From assembly GCA_007922225.1 (NCBI GenBank), contig ML679960.1, positions 1,192,032-1,256,031 of the forward strand: DNA of 64,000 nucleotides, given 5' to 3'. The stretch is from Emydura subglobosa (taxonomy: Eukaryota > Chordata > Testudines > Chelidae). The translations under genes were made by a program, and so were the position numbers. Position 1 is the stretch's first letter. Each line of letters begins with the position of its first letter. The notes under the pieces were generated by a model, which was not told the origin of the DNA, did not search any database, and saw nothing but the letters and a program-made list of their open reading frames with translations. Below, in pieces: positions 13,301 through 24,021 of this stretch.

Positions 13301-16300
13301 GCTTCATTGCCTACATCCGCTGTTGCTCACTGTTTACATAAGCAACTGCATGAAAATTACATGATTCACAGTGGTCCACTAGCGTTTTTCTTCAAGTTTC
13401 CCCACCACCAGTAAACAAACTAGTCTTGTTAGTTTTATTCCATTGCTTCTTAACGCTCTGAAGAATAGCAGGGATAATGGAGCTGATCACAGGCTCAAGA
13501 AAACAAACTATTGTTTCACATGTAGGAGATTATCTTTGATGGATACTATTGTGTTAAAAATAGCATAAAACTTACAAAAATTGATGACCTAAACACCCAC
13601 ACTAACCAGGGAAAATCCATTCCCAAAAGCCATATTTCAAGTCACACTTTAGTACATTACAATATTCCTTAATATGGGCTAAATGGAGTACAGACGATTA
13701 ACACATTGGAATATCACCACTGGAGACCTGTGTTCAACGGGATGGATGGAGTTTCTTCTGGACTGGGGAGATTTTCCTAGGGAGACTTAGTTTCCTTTTT
13801 TATATGAGGTTGATAGATTAATAGGTGCAGAAAATAAATCAGCTCAATTTTCTTAATAGACTATTACAGTGTGATGCAACTGAGAAGCACATGAGTGTTG
13901 CAAGTCAAGAAGGAAGCACATCAGAAGAGCTGGAAGTGTCTAGATCAATTTGTATGTGTTTTAGCCATGAGGGGAAATTTTAAGCAAAGAAATTTCAGCA
14001 TTTCTTTTAATTACCGAGCCAACTAGCTATTTGACTGCTAGGTGAACACTCTGGCTGAGGATGCTTGAATTGGCTCCCTATAGCACAATGATGTCACTGA
14101 GTGAGCAAGAGGTGATCTCTAGAAAGAAACTAGGAACAGTTTACACATAGGGGGCTAAAGTAACCTTTTTTAAAAGGCACACAGTGGCACAAACTGATTG
14201 AGGAGCAAAGAACTGAACATATTCCTGATATATCCACTTCACTTTCCCCTTATTAATATCTCCACGTCCATTCAATTTACCTTTCAGTAAATACATTCCC
14301 AAAATGAAGATGCTCCATTCCATCACATCAAGTAATTTTATATTTTCTAAACATCCAAATGAAATCCATACACAGTCCAATTCATCTCTTGTGTAGAAAC
14401 TTGCAAAGTATGCTAGCTACAATATTTGACTGAAAATGTGTGGTGATAATTATAATCTCACCTTGTCCATCCTCCTTGAACACCAATTCTCTCTTCTCCG
14501 ATTCATTCTCATTCTTACCTCGTCGTCTGTTTTTACCCCCCTTACCTAAGTTGAAAATAAAATAAATCACTACGTGCAGTTTAGAAACCTATAAAAAACG
14601 TACTGGAGAGATGAAATAGCAATAATTTGTTAAACTTTTCACTACTGCAGATTTAAAGGACTATATCCAGACCTGTGCTAAAAGTGATCCTGCTTTTTAG
14701 AGCAACACCATGATGATTTAAAGTTTCTTTCAAAAATGAAGCGACTGCCTAAAGTCAAAACAAATTATAATTTTCATGTTCCTAACAAAAGTGATGAGAA
14801 AAGGTGGTATTCCTTTGAACTCTTAGAAGGCCAGCATAAGCTGCAAGAAAGATTTAAGCAGCAGTTTGTTCATCTCTTCTCTTTACTACCCCTTCCTAAG
14901 TCTGAGTTGAAGTGGCAGGGTAGGATACAAGAAAAAAAATCCCACATGGGACAGAAACAGAAGAAATTAATGTGCAAATAAATTCCTCAGTCACACACCT
15001 CAGAACAAGTAGAGAAACTGAATCATGTCTCTCGAGTACCACCCCCATAAACTCACTTCAGTAATAGTATGCTAAATCCAACTTCTTTTTTTAAGGTTTG
15101 GAGGTGTTTTGGGTTTCTTTGGATCAATTTCAGCAATATTTATGATCAAATTACCCCATCTTTCGGCCTATTTTACCATTGAACAAGGGTCCAATTAAAA
15201 GATTACATAGTGGTAACTATCAACTATTTAAACTCACTTTGAAATTTAGGTAACAGCAGCCTTCAAAAGAGTATTTACCACCTTCACCTCTGAACCTGCA
15301 ACTGATTGTGTGCTGGTGGACCATAGTTAATCAACCTTCTTTGGCTCTTCAAGAAAAAGACTGCAAAGGAGCTCTGCAATGAATCTTCAATTTCAGTTGT
15401 GCTGCTGTTGCTACAGGAGAAGTGTCCATGCAAGCTCCCTAGCTCCTACCCCAAATCAGTGAGTGATATCATTATGCAAATACACAAGATAAGAAGTGTA
15501 ACCTACTATCAACAAAAACATGAAAGTGATTATATACAAGATACAGTTCAGTAAATAGACTGAACTAAAAAACTAAAGAAAGCTAATGTTAGGGATTTCT
15601 TGTAGCACAACAGTAGATGCAAATATCCAGCTGGAACTGTGATTATCAAATTGATGCTTTCCTTTTAAATAACAGCATTTCAGCAAGCTTCTGGCAATAG
15701 GATTAATTTTTTGGTTGAAAAATCAGCAAGAACAGCTCAGTTTTTGTAAATCCTGCCCCCCAAAAAGTAGCTGCTTTCTTTCTCTCCTTTTCTCTTTCAC
15801 ATCAGCACAGGGAAAAAAAGGAAGGGGTCTCACGTTAATGACACCTGTTAAGGATCCTGACATATGGGAACACCTGTCAGTGCCCCTGTAAAGATCTGTA
15901 TGTACGAATACAGAATAAGAACAAACAGGGCTGTTAGGGACCCACTGGTGCTGCCACACCCCCGGCTTGAAGTGGTTTCCATTACATACAGGGTTTACAG
16001 TTTGGCTCAATGGCTCTCCACACCCCCCCCATACAAATTGTTCCCTCGTAGACACTGGACCACAGCAACAGCTGACAATTAAATGTGGGCTGAGTTTTGC
16101 CATGTGGGGAGGGAGGGGGCCAAACTGACCCCTGGAGTCAAAGATTGCTCAACCGTACAGGAGCCTTTTCTCTTCAGTACTCAAGCTGTTTCCTCCCCTC
16201 CCTACACTTCCTGCCGCCCCGCTCGTGTTTAGCCCCCGGCCCCCGTCCGGTCACTTGCTGAGAAGTCCCCGCACAGCTGGGCCACGCGAGGCTGAGAGGA

Positions 16301-16843
16301 GCCTCCGCCGGGTGGCGAGGGGGGAGGGAGGAGGAGGAATCAGGACCCCGGGTCAGACAGGGAGGTCGCTGGGGGGCTCTGGCTGCGCAGAGCCGGGAAC
16401 CTGGGCCCTGGCCAGGCTCCCTCGCGCCCGGGGGCGGGGAAAGCGCCGGGGCTGGTGTCCGGCAGCTCCGGGCAGGGCTCTCGGACACGGGGCTACGCAG
16501 AAGCCCGCCCCAGGCCAGGCCGCGGCAGCTATGACCGTCCGGGCCGGAGCCCTCCCGTGAGCCGGGGGTGGGGTGAGGTGAGGTGAGGTGAAGTGAGCGC
16601 CGGCCTCGCTCCCCTCGGCCCCTCTCTCAGAGACGGCGCGGCAGCCACGCGGGCCCGGCCAGGCCTCGGCCCCGAGCAACCTCAGGCCCCGCCGCTGCGA
16701 GGGGAGACCCCCGAGCACAGGCCGCGCCGCTCCAGGCCTGGCTGGTGCCACCGGGACAGCAGGGACCAGGCCGGGCCGAGCTGAGGGAAGAGACGCGGCG
16801 GCGGCGGCGCGGGCGGCGAGGCCTCACCTTTATTCTTGGGCAT
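1222..16843 (-). CDS. EIF1AX: EIF1AX, eukaryotic translation initiation factor 1A (six of the coding exons, terminal exon not found)
   Basis: Coding segments join as 16843-16828, 14545-14462, 10042-9939, 3290-3240, 1510-1429 and 1313-1222: 429 nt, 143 codons, in frame throughout, each flanked by AG acceptor and GT donor. The known vertebrate protein has 144 residues, so only the last codon and stop are missing. eIF1A binds the 40S A site, promotes scanning and start-codon selection with eIF1, and works with eIF5B at subunit joining. Visible parts are the basic N-terminal tail starting MPKNKGKGG, the OB-fold (residues about 22-95), and the acidic C-terminal tail ending in [11 protein letters not shown]. 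Residue 50 is Leu. The gene starts in a CpG island, as expected of a housekeeping gene. X versus Y naming is mammalian; this is the single sauropsid orthologue. Confidence 0.96.
1429..1510 (-). CDS. EIF1AX: EIF1AX coding exon 5
   Basis: Eighty-two bases encode residues 86-112 plus one base: [19 protein letters not shown] onward to GELPEH. This is the helical subdomain packed beside the OB-fold. The acceptor is ATTTAG and the donor GTAAAA. Only 115 bp of intron separates it from exon 6. Confidence 0.96.
1511..3239. other. EIF1AX intron 4
   Basis: AT-rich intronic DNA between exons 4 and 5. I see no recognisable gene or clear transposon in it. Confidence 0.6.
3240..3290 (-). CDS. EIF1AX: EIF1AX coding exon 4
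   Basis: Fifty-one bases encode exactly 17 codons, [17 protein letters not shown], residues 69-85 of the OB-fold. The acceptor is TTTCAG and the donor GTAAAT. It is a phase 0-0 exon. Confidence 0.96.
5750..6560 (+). repeat. Possible degraded LTR-retroelement segment
   Basis: The segment ends with a polyadenylation-like stretch (TTAAAAATAAGTATATTTTAC near 6243-6265) after a long non-coding stretch, then runs into sequence rich in AGAGACAGAGAAACTGCAG-type text. From memory this resembles the R/U5 end and leader of sauropsid endogenous retroviruses. No intact LTR borders, primer-binding site or genes are visible, so the call is tentative. Confidence 0.3.
9230..9500. repeat. DNA-transposon-like repeat
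   Basis: This moderately GC-rich block stands out from AT-rich surroundings. It contains several TCGA/ATCGAT words (GATCGATTGAGCGGC, CTCAATCGACCC, GTCGATGGGAG) and ends near CATTGTAGACCAATCC. It resembles a family of non-autonomous elements common in turtle genomes, recognised from general familiarity rather than a library match. There is no coding capacity. Confidence 0.45.
9939..10042 (-). CDS. EIF1AX: EIF1AX coding exon 3 (OB-fold)
   Basis: One hundred and four bases encode residues 34-68, from [18 protein letters not shown] to GKLRKK. This is the centre of the RNA-binding OB-fold. Residue 50 is Leu (codon CTG), where human EIF1AX has Met and human EIF1AY has Leu. The acceptor is TTCCAG and the donor GTAACT. 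Confidence 0.96.
10108..10240 (-). repeat. Ancient L2/MIR-like interspersed repeat
   Basis: The core words GTGCTAGGCACTGTACAAA and AGACAGTCCCTGACACC form a module seen in very many amniote repeat copies. Related fragments appear in this window near 900, 23400-23485 and 26915-26960. The copy is short, diverged and without coding capacity. Family assignment is from memory. Confidence 0.5.
10240..11855 (-). mobile_element. DIRS-type retrotransposon fragment (5' end and gag)
   Basis: On the minus strand a frame at 11576-11358 carries the DIRS gag cysteine motif CLLCLGKAH....C..C, matching the motif at 40605 and 50507 in the fuller copies. Sequence at 11640-11855 matches the 5' terminal region of those copies (AAGAAGGAACTGAGAGG against AAGAAGGAACTGGGGGG at about 40825). 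Proline/serine-rich gag spacer follows to about 10.24 kb. Reverse transcriptase and recombinase are absent, so this is a 5' fragment in EIF1AX intron 2. Confidence 0.7.
11358..11576 (-). pseudogene. DIRS gag fragment with zinc-knuckle-like motif
   Basis: Seventy-two residues with CLLCLGKAH followed by C..C and an acidic/basic continuation interrupted by a stop. In intact sauropsid DIRS elements this motif lies near the start of the gag-like ORF1. This one is truncated and cannot encode a full protein. Confidence 0.6.
14462..14545 (-). CDS. EIF1AX: EIF1AX coding exon 2 (basic N-terminal tail)
   Basis: Eighty-four bases encode residues 6-33, beginning [15 protein letters not shown] and ending KEDGQ. 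This is the Lys/Arg/Asn-rich N-terminal tail that contacts the 40S decoding region and mRNA, followed by the first OB-fold strand. The acceptor reads CTTAG and the donor is GTGAGA. Tail residues such as those around Gly6-Arg14 are mutation hotspots of human EIF1AX in uveal melanoma and thyroid tumours (established knowledge); here they are of the normal type. Confidence 0.96.
14546..16827. other. EIF1AX intron 1
   Basis: The left two thirds (14.55-16.15 kb) is ordinary AT-rich intron. From about 16.2 kb the sequence becomes strongly GC- and CpG-rich as it enters the promoter island. A tandem GAGGT run (GGTGAGGTGAGGTGAGG) lies at about 16571-16598. No second gene is recognised. Confidence 0.6.
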
Positions 16844-17400
16844 GGCGCCGGCTGCTCCTCAGTGCGGGCGGCGGGGGGGGAGGGGCGGGGGTGTCTGCGC
16901 GCGGCTCCCCGGTCGGGCGAAAGGTGCCTGCGTGTGGCGCGCGGGCGGGCAGCGAGTCTCGTGGCGGCCGTTGGGAAGGGATCGGAGAGAGTCGCGCGAC
17001 CAGGCAGGCAGCTCCTTGCGCGACAGCGACCGCAACAGGCGATCAGGCGGCGGCGGCGGCTTTGTCCGCGGCGTGCGTGTAGCGTCCCGGATCGCGCTCC
17101 AGCGCCCCCTGGCGGCCGGCGGCTTTCACGGCTCATTCCTCGCTCGGGTGAAAGCCCCGCCGCGGCTCCACGTGCGCAGGCGCCGGGTGGGTGACGTGCT
17201 GGGAATGGGGAAGCTTGGGGTGGAGCGTCTGTGCGGGCGGCAGAACGGAGCGCGAGCGGGCGGAGGGGGTGCGCTGCGCTGCGCTGCAGCACGGAGCTGG
17301 CTTGCGCGCACCTGTTCCTTCCCAGCCCGTCCCCCTCTGCTCACTGGCCTCTGGAGCTGGGACGCGGTGTCACCCGCTCTGAAGAGTTTACGGTGCCAGT
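16200..17400 (-). promoter_or_regulatory. EIF1AX: CpG-island promoter of EIF1AX
   Basis: About 1.2 kb of very GC-rich, CpG-dense DNA surrounds EIF1AX exon 1 in an otherwise AT-rich window. It contains many GC boxes (GGGCGGG and complements), an NRF1-like TGCGCAGGCGCC at about 17173-17184 and a CRE/E-box-like TGACGTGC near 17192-17199. No TATA box is evident. This is the usual form of a broad, constitutive housekeeping promoter. A divergent transcript on the plus strand is possible, but the sequence cannot show it. Confidence 0.85.
16828..16843 (-). CDS. EIF1AX: EIF1AX coding exon 1 (start codon)
   Basis: Sixteen coding bases encode MPKNK plus the first base of the Gly6 codon. The ATG sits in a GC-rich context (GGCGCC before ATG). 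The donor after 16828 is GTGAGG. The exon is too short to find by length alone; it is placed by its match to the eIF1A N-terminus and its phase match to exon 2. The 5' UTR lies at 16844 and above; the transcription start is not resolved. Confidence 0.93.
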
Positions 17401-18643
17401 CTCCATAATTGCTGGTTCTGCTAATGGCCCGTTGTCATGTGGGACCTGCTCTGGCGTCAGAAAAAAAAAAAATCTAGCTCTCCGGGGGGGGGGACTGGAT
17501 AATGAGGCCTGCGTCCCTGGCCGGCTCAAACACCAGAAGGCAAATACAAGCAAGCTCCCATGGATTGTTTTGTTTTGTTACCAGCTCATGATTTCTCAGC
17601 CAATCTTATTTTTGAGAGGGGCCAGACCTAGGGTTATCATATTGCAGGTTCCCCAAAAAAGAACGCTGCCGGGGGAGGGCAGGAGCTATGGGGAGCAGAG
17701 GAAGGAGGAACTGGGGGGAGGAGGACAGGAGGAGAGTGGGGGGGGGGGGGGGTGTATTTGGCAGGGAGGCTGTGGCTCTAGCTGTCAGCCCCTAGCATCC
17801 AGTGGCCAGGAGTGCAGGAATAATTTGTATAGTGGAGGTGCTGAAAGCCATTGACCCAGACTGTAAACGCTGTATGTGATGGAAACCACTTCAAGTCAGC
17901 GGGTGGAGTGGCAGCACCCCCACTTCCAGCACCTATGGAAGAGGCTGCAGCTCCAGTTAGCCCCCCATGAAAGGGGAAAAATTCCACACAGTTGCTAATA
18001 TTTTAAAAATTTACCTGGATGGAGATTAGTGGACCAAAAATGAGGTCATGTCTAGGAAGACCCAGACATATGGTAACCCTAGCCTGACACTTTTTATATG
18101 CCTGGGGTTAACAGTGATCAGTAATCATGACTGTGCCTGGTGCCAACCAACTAAAATTCATATTTCAAGTAAAATTCTGTGAGGTGCAGTATCCAATGCT
18201 AAAATGGAGAGGACCTTGGGTGGCAAATGGAAAAAGGGGCAACAGCCCCAGCCAATCCACCCAATAGAACAGATAGTCCAGCTTCTTGTGAATAACGTGC
18301 CTCCCTGCCACTACACACTCGACCCCCATCCGTGGCCCCACAAAGTCATGGGATCTCCTCATTAACTTCCTTGTAGTGTTGGCCAAAGTAGCCATCTACA
18401 AGAACAGGGAGAGGAGATTGGCTGAGGGGTGCCCTGCGGCTGTTTCCGTTCCTCTATCCAGTCACGCATCGGGGCAGAGTTCCTCTGGGCAGCGTCTGCT
18501 GGCTCCATAGACACCTTCAGGGAACAGTGGGCACTGTCCGGGGTTCTCTGCTCAGTGTCCCCTTCTGGTACCCTCCATTTGATTCTTTCACCCCTGTTAA
18601 TATATAGAATATAGATATTCAGGCCTGCCTGCAAAGGCCCATG

Positions 18644-19345
18644 TTTTGTAAGTATATCCTTATCACTTAGCTGGTTATAGGGGTATAAAACAAAGAATCA
18701 AAACCACAGGCCTTCTCTCACTGTGACAGTCTGAGGCCTTGTAGTTTGGCTCAGATGCAGGAATGGCGGCCATGAGCTGGGAAGCGTGCAGTCACATACA
18801 CACATTCCAACATAACATCTAATAACAGGCTGTTAAGATGATGATCCAGTCTAACACCTCCAGACAAAGAAAAGATCCTAGAATGTTTAAGTTTGATAGC
18901 ATTCTGTCTGGCAAAAGAATTATTTATCAACAGTTGTGATTATAAAATCTACACTCCTTATTGTTTTGTCTTTATGGTATCCAATTCTCTATTTGAATGA
19001 TTTCTGTCTGGTTCTTTGATTGTTTCTGTCTGTTGCATAACTAAGTATGATCAGTTAAGGTGGTGGGATATGATTGGTTAAAGAATTATGTTACGGTATG
19101 TTAGGATTTGTTAAAAAAATCATCTTGTAATATTGTTAAAGAAATGATTGGTTAAGATACATTATAAAAACTGAGGTAAAACAGGAAGTAGAAGGGAAGA
19201 TTTATGTGTGTAAAGGACTGGGCGGGTCCTAATGGATGCTTGCTTGAAAAGATCCCAATAAACCTGTCGTATTGCCTGATGCTGGACTCTGGACTTCTGC
19301 TTCTGTCAGCGAACTAAGAACTGAAAGGACTAGGGGGGTGTCCTA
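18644..19345 (+). mobile_element. Retroviral-type solo LTR
   Basis: The segment has LTR organisation on the plus strand. Repeated GATTGGTTA words (inverted CCAAT boxes) at about 19072 and 19147 precede a TATAAAA box at 19163-19169. An AATAAA signal at 19257-19262 is followed by a U5-like stretch ending TGTCCTAACA. The proposed start is TGTTTTGTAAGTATATCC. No internal gag-pol-env follows, so it would be a solo LTR. The exact ends and a target duplication could not be confirmed. Confidence 0.55.
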
Positions 19346-20067
19346 ACAACCCCTACCCCTGTTCCTGGTTTTTCATTCGTTGTTCCCCATAATCAGTTGA
19401 GTCCTGGGACCAGTGACTCCTTCCCTTAGGATGGGGGAGGGGCCTTTAGCAATGGGCAGGCACCGGAACCCAAATAAGATTATACCTCTGTCTGTGTGAG
19501 ATAGGGAGCAAGGCTCTCCTGATGCATGGGGATGAGAAAACAATGTGGGAATGGGCCGATAGGAGTCACTTTTGTCGTGGTGTTTTTAGGGCTCCAGATT
19601 GCTTAAATCCAGCCCTGCACAACTATATCGTCCTCTGAAGCCCAGATTGATTACTGTCTCTTGTGTGCATGTGTGGAGTTAAAGAAGTTTCCCTATTTTG
19701 CACATCCCACACATGGGGCCAGGGACAATCACTAAGACCCAGAGTTCGAAATTGACACAGGGAGTCATTAGCTGAGTCCTGAATAGATTTGAGATCTTCT
19801 ACCTCCTAGCACTTGCCTCTTAGACCCTGGCCTTCCCCTTCCCATGTAATGCTTACAATATGGCATTGAACCTAAGAGGAAGGGCCCCATACTGTCTTGT
19901 ATAATTGGGATCTCTTTATGGAGTAGAAGGAAGGGCTCTGGGAGGGAAAGCAGGGATGGTATTTCTATAGGGAATGAGACTATAAAATTAGATATTAGAA
20001 GTCATACTATCAAAACTTCTTTCATGTCTCAGACTAAGGTCACCAGAACTTCTGCTTAAAATATAAA

Positions 20068-20180
20068 TCCCTAATCCTACAAAGAATTATGTACAGGTAA
20101 CTTTTTTCAAATGCATAATCCCCTTGATTTCCATGCATAAAGTTACATACCAGTTTAAATCTCTGAAGGATTGGGGCCTA
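20068..20180. repeat. Palindromic MITE
   Basis: It begins CCTAATCCTACAAAGA and ends CTGAAGGATTGGGGCC, an inverted pair. The centre is also roughly palindromic around ATTTCCATGCATAAAGTTAC. Elements of this pattern (AATCCTGCAAAG ends with a palindromic core) are common in turtles and birds. Confidence 0.55.
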
Positions 20181-22159
20181 ATTTATTACATTCCATTAGC
20201 TAGTAGATTGATACATAATGATTGATAGAATGGATAAACTGTGATGCAAAGGCCCCTTCACACTGCCAGAGTAGTATAAAGAGATCTTAATGTAAGTGAG
20301 AATTCAAGTCATTAAATCTAATAAATGGGTCATTTTATTTTTTTGGATAGTGGTTTAAAAGTATTTGGTGAAAGAAACATTTATGGCATGTGGGAGATAC
20401 CAAGACCTTATTTGTTTCTTTCGAATACAAATCATTGTGATAAATGTCCAGAAGATAAAATATCTAATCAATTACCAAGATAATTGCTTCCCCAAGATCA
20501 AATCCTTTCTGTCCAATGAAGAACCTTTAAGAATTGTTTTGGTTTTTCTTGCTTTTACTTTTTCTTTGACACAGCTTTGGTGCTTGGAGTCTATATTAAA
20601 CACGAGAACACTCTCTCAGTGAAATCTAACTGGAATTTTACCTGCATTCTCCTCCTGTCCTTCCTGTTCTGCTTCCTCTATTTCTTGATATTTATTAGCG
20701 GTCCTGGGAATGTGATTTATCATCTCCGACAAACTGCTTCTAGGATTATCTTCTCTGTCTTTCTTCGTTGTTGGCAAAAACTATCATTCAAATCTAAAGA
20801 ATCTAACCATCTAAAGAATTACATTAAGAATATTAAAGCTGCATGGTTACAGTCAAGAACGAGGAAATGTGGAAGATCAGGTTGAATGATTACCCTTGAC
20901 TCTGCCCTTTTTGCATGTGTGTTGCTATTACATTACAATATGTAATTATGCAATCACTTCCTATGTCTCAAAGTAATTTAATATTGTAATGGAGCTGAGT
21001 GATAAGTGAATGTACAAGAATGATACAAATAAATTAAAAGCTGCTACACATGGGAATCTAAGATTGTTTAAAATTTGTTTACAATTCAATTGTAAAGTAT
21101 GATTACATAATGCACATATTAAATAGCTTGTATTATACCAGCCCATTCTTTAATATCCGTGACCAGCTTTAGCACAGGGATCCAGGTATTTTCATTTCCT
21201 TTTATAATTTCTACTGTATTTGTCCTACAATCTTTCTTCCCTTCCATTTCTTGGGAATTTAAGCAAGTCAAGTGATTCATACATAGGTGGTCCTCACCCT
21301 TGGGAAGAAAGGGCCCCATCTCAGGGTCACAAGAGGCTGCAGGAGAACACTGGCATAGAATATTTTAAAAGGCATACACAGAGAAAGTTATTAAAAGCTA
21401 AAGCAGTTTACATTGAAACCTTTCAAAATTACAAATCCTTCCCTGGGCTACTACTGGAACAGTGAAACCACATACCACTCCTCTCTCATGCTAAGGAAAG
21501 TCTCAATCTTCCCCTGAATGTTTTCAGTAATACATGTCATGTTTTGATTTATACAGGATCTGTCTCAAATTTTAGAAAATTACAAGCTGTATTTGGGTAG
21601 AATGGTAACAATGCCATAGTTAAAGTTGTGACAGAATTTTTTTTTTTTGGTCAGGAATGTTAAGCCTTTATGTTATTTTACAGAAATTTTGTAAAAATGG
21701 GAGAAAACTAAAGAGAATTAAAATTCGGTTTCAATTTTTCATGTTGGTTAGGTGCAGATTGGGTTCGTATGCACACAAGATAACTTCAAAAATTGCCACT
21801 TAAATTTTTATATACAATATTCCCCCACCCTCCCAAATCAATATTTTTCCTGGCTGTTGCAAAGGTAAACTGTCTTCCTGTTGATTCTGGTAGCTTGGTG
21901 CAATACCTTCATACCCTAATTCAGCTTCTTTTCCTGGTGAATTTAACAAGACCATTCAGAAATAACACTTTTGAACTGAGATGTATTCCCCATCATAACT
22001 GCCATTCCTGCGATTTTACATAAAATGATACACAAACATTTCATATCTTTTGTGTTGACTAACAATTCTTGTTTTTCTGTGTTGCAAGCCTGGAAAGAAT
22101 TACTATACAGTAATTTCACAATCACAACTTGAGTTCACAGTGCCTTTAGACTTGTAAAG

Positions 22160-23220
22160 AGTGAATTTGGTTCAGGGGAATATTTCTGTGACAGAGTCCA
22201 ACCTGGGCTGTGGGACTGCTGAGTCCGCAAACCCAACAACCTGGGTTGCCTCTCACACTATGATGCTGATGTCAAGCTACAAACCTCTAATAGGCACTGC
22301 ACTTACACAGACATCTACAGGCAGGGACACACTCAACTGTGTTACATGAATGATCTCCCAACCACTCATGAACTATCAATAGGGAGGCTCCAGCCACATC
22401 TCCCCAGTCTCGTTGCCTTGCATCCCAGAACCTAGCTGAGATTTCTCAAGCACTTCAACCAAAGCACAATGTTTTAGGTAAAATATAAGACAAATTTATT
22501 AACTACAGATAGATTTTAAGTGATTATAAGTAGCAAGCAAAGAGATCAAAGTTGGTTTCTTAAGAAATAAAAATAAATTTGCAGTCTAAATTCTACAGAC
22601 TAAACAGGATTTGAATCAAGCAGAGTCAACCTGAGAGATGGTACAAACAGATTGCGGATCCTCAATACACAGGATGGGAGTATTTTCCAGCTTTGGACCA
22701 CTTTTGCCTAGTTCAAAGTCTTTGTCCCACAGATGTTCCTCCAGGTGTTGAGTGGGGGACCAAGATAGAGAGGCCAAGTGATGATCTCATTTTCCATCTT
22801 CTATACTTTCTTCCAGCTTGTTGGAAAGACTTTGCTGTGATGTGGTGGTCAGGCAGCCCCATTGAACAGGCAGTCTCCTTTGCTTACATGCTCCCTGTGA
22901 AAAGTCTTGGGGGTGGTCACTGGGAGAGTGGATTCCCTTTAGTGGGCCATCAGCACTGTCTGGGTGGTGATGCTATTGTTTTGTTGTAACTGAAAGACTG
23001 GTTGTGGGTATTCCCAACCTCACAACGTATTTCAGTAACGCACATAGCAAAACTTTGTAACTTCACATACAATAGTACACACAATCCAACAGGAAATGTT
23101 CAGCAGATCAAGACTTTTCAAATGATACCTCACAAAGCAGGTATTGTACAAAAGGTATCATAATCATAACCCAGTGAATATGGAGGTTCCAGGGTGCTAC
23201 ACTGAGGTACACAGTGTCAC
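22160..23220. repeat. Diverged retroelement-like repeat region
   Basis: The text here (for example TTATTAACTACAGATAGATTTTAAGTGATTATAAG) resembles untranslated parts of sauropsid endogenous retroviruses or related repeats from general familiarity. No LTR borders or coding remnants could be fixed, so only a diverged repeat is claimed. Confidence 0.3.
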
Positions 23221-23494
23221 AATTTCCTATTACATTTTTAATTAATTTGTATATTTTAATTTTCAAACCTACTATCTCGCTTTCCAAATTTCAAGAGGCT
23301 CATTGCAAATTAATAAGACTAGCTATTTATGTGTCAAAGGTGTATCTAGTTTCAATGTCTGGAGCAAAAATATACTTTTTACTTATGCAGCAATGCTAAT
23401 AATTTATTTAGCACCACACATGCGTATGGCACTTTAAAGCAGATGAAAAGACAAAGTCCCTGCCCTTTGGAGTCTACAATTTTATTATTCCAAT

Positions 23495-23620
23495 CCTTCA
23501 GCTTCTTGTGTACAGATGGATTACTTAATCTGCACAGAGCCCCAATGATTTCAATGGAGCACTATACATGTGGAGCAGTCTTTCCACATGTAAGAAGTTG
23601 CAGGATTGGAGACTAAGTGA
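23495..23620. repeat. Palindromic MITE, second copy
   Basis: Same type as at 20068: GGATTACTTAATCTGCAC and ATTTCAATGGAGCAC on the left, and AAGTTGCAGGATTGGAG on the right. It carries the typical CAATGATTTCAATGG palindromic core. Confidence 0.45.
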
Positions 23621-24021
23621 TACCAGTTGTTAATGTTCTTTACATATTTCTGAAGTCTCCAGACCAAAAGATGGTGAGGTTTTAATAGTTAAATAGTTTA
23701 ATAGTTGTTAGGTCCAATTTTTTTCATCAGTTCTTTGTTGACCATGATAATAAAGGTCAAGATGATTAAATATGCAACAAAATAGTGGCATAAAGCTTTA
23801 ATGTCTTACCTGACAAAACAACAGCTGCATATTAAGCTCAGAAAAAACAAACTGCTTATTATTTTAGAAATTAAATGAGTCATTTCTGGCTGTGAATGCA
23901 TATTTTATATGGAGCAAAGTTAATTAAATTTGAGTTCAGAACCACACTAGTCTTTTTAAAAAATGTGAATATTAGAAAAATCAAACCCAACAAAACAGAC
24001 ATTTGTTTTTATGTTTGAAAG

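Larger units (their letters stand above)
10043..14461. other. EIF1AX intron 2
   Basis: A 4.4 kb intron. It contains an old SINE/L2-like repeat at 10108-10240 and a DIRS fragment at about 10240-11855. The remaining 11.9-14.4 kb is AT-rich and without recognised genes; an open frame at 12851-13264 was considered and rejected. Confidence 0.6.
17400..24020. other. Intergenic DNA between EIF1AX and RPS6KA3
   Basis: No conserved gene is recognised. The region holds a G15 run at 17738-17752, a solo-LTR-like element (about 18644-19345), a palindromic MITE (20068-20180), a diverged retroelement-like stretch (22160-23220) and a second MITE (23495-23620). Open frames here, for example 20577-20885, lack family features. 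Confidence 0.55.

Noticed and set aside
16627..17292. Long open frames on both strands around the EIF1AX promoter (for example 16627-17292, 16836-17408, 17231-17854)
   Set aside because: They arise from the high GC content of the CpG island; they overlap on both strands, have Arg/Ala/Pro-rich low-complexity products and no family features.
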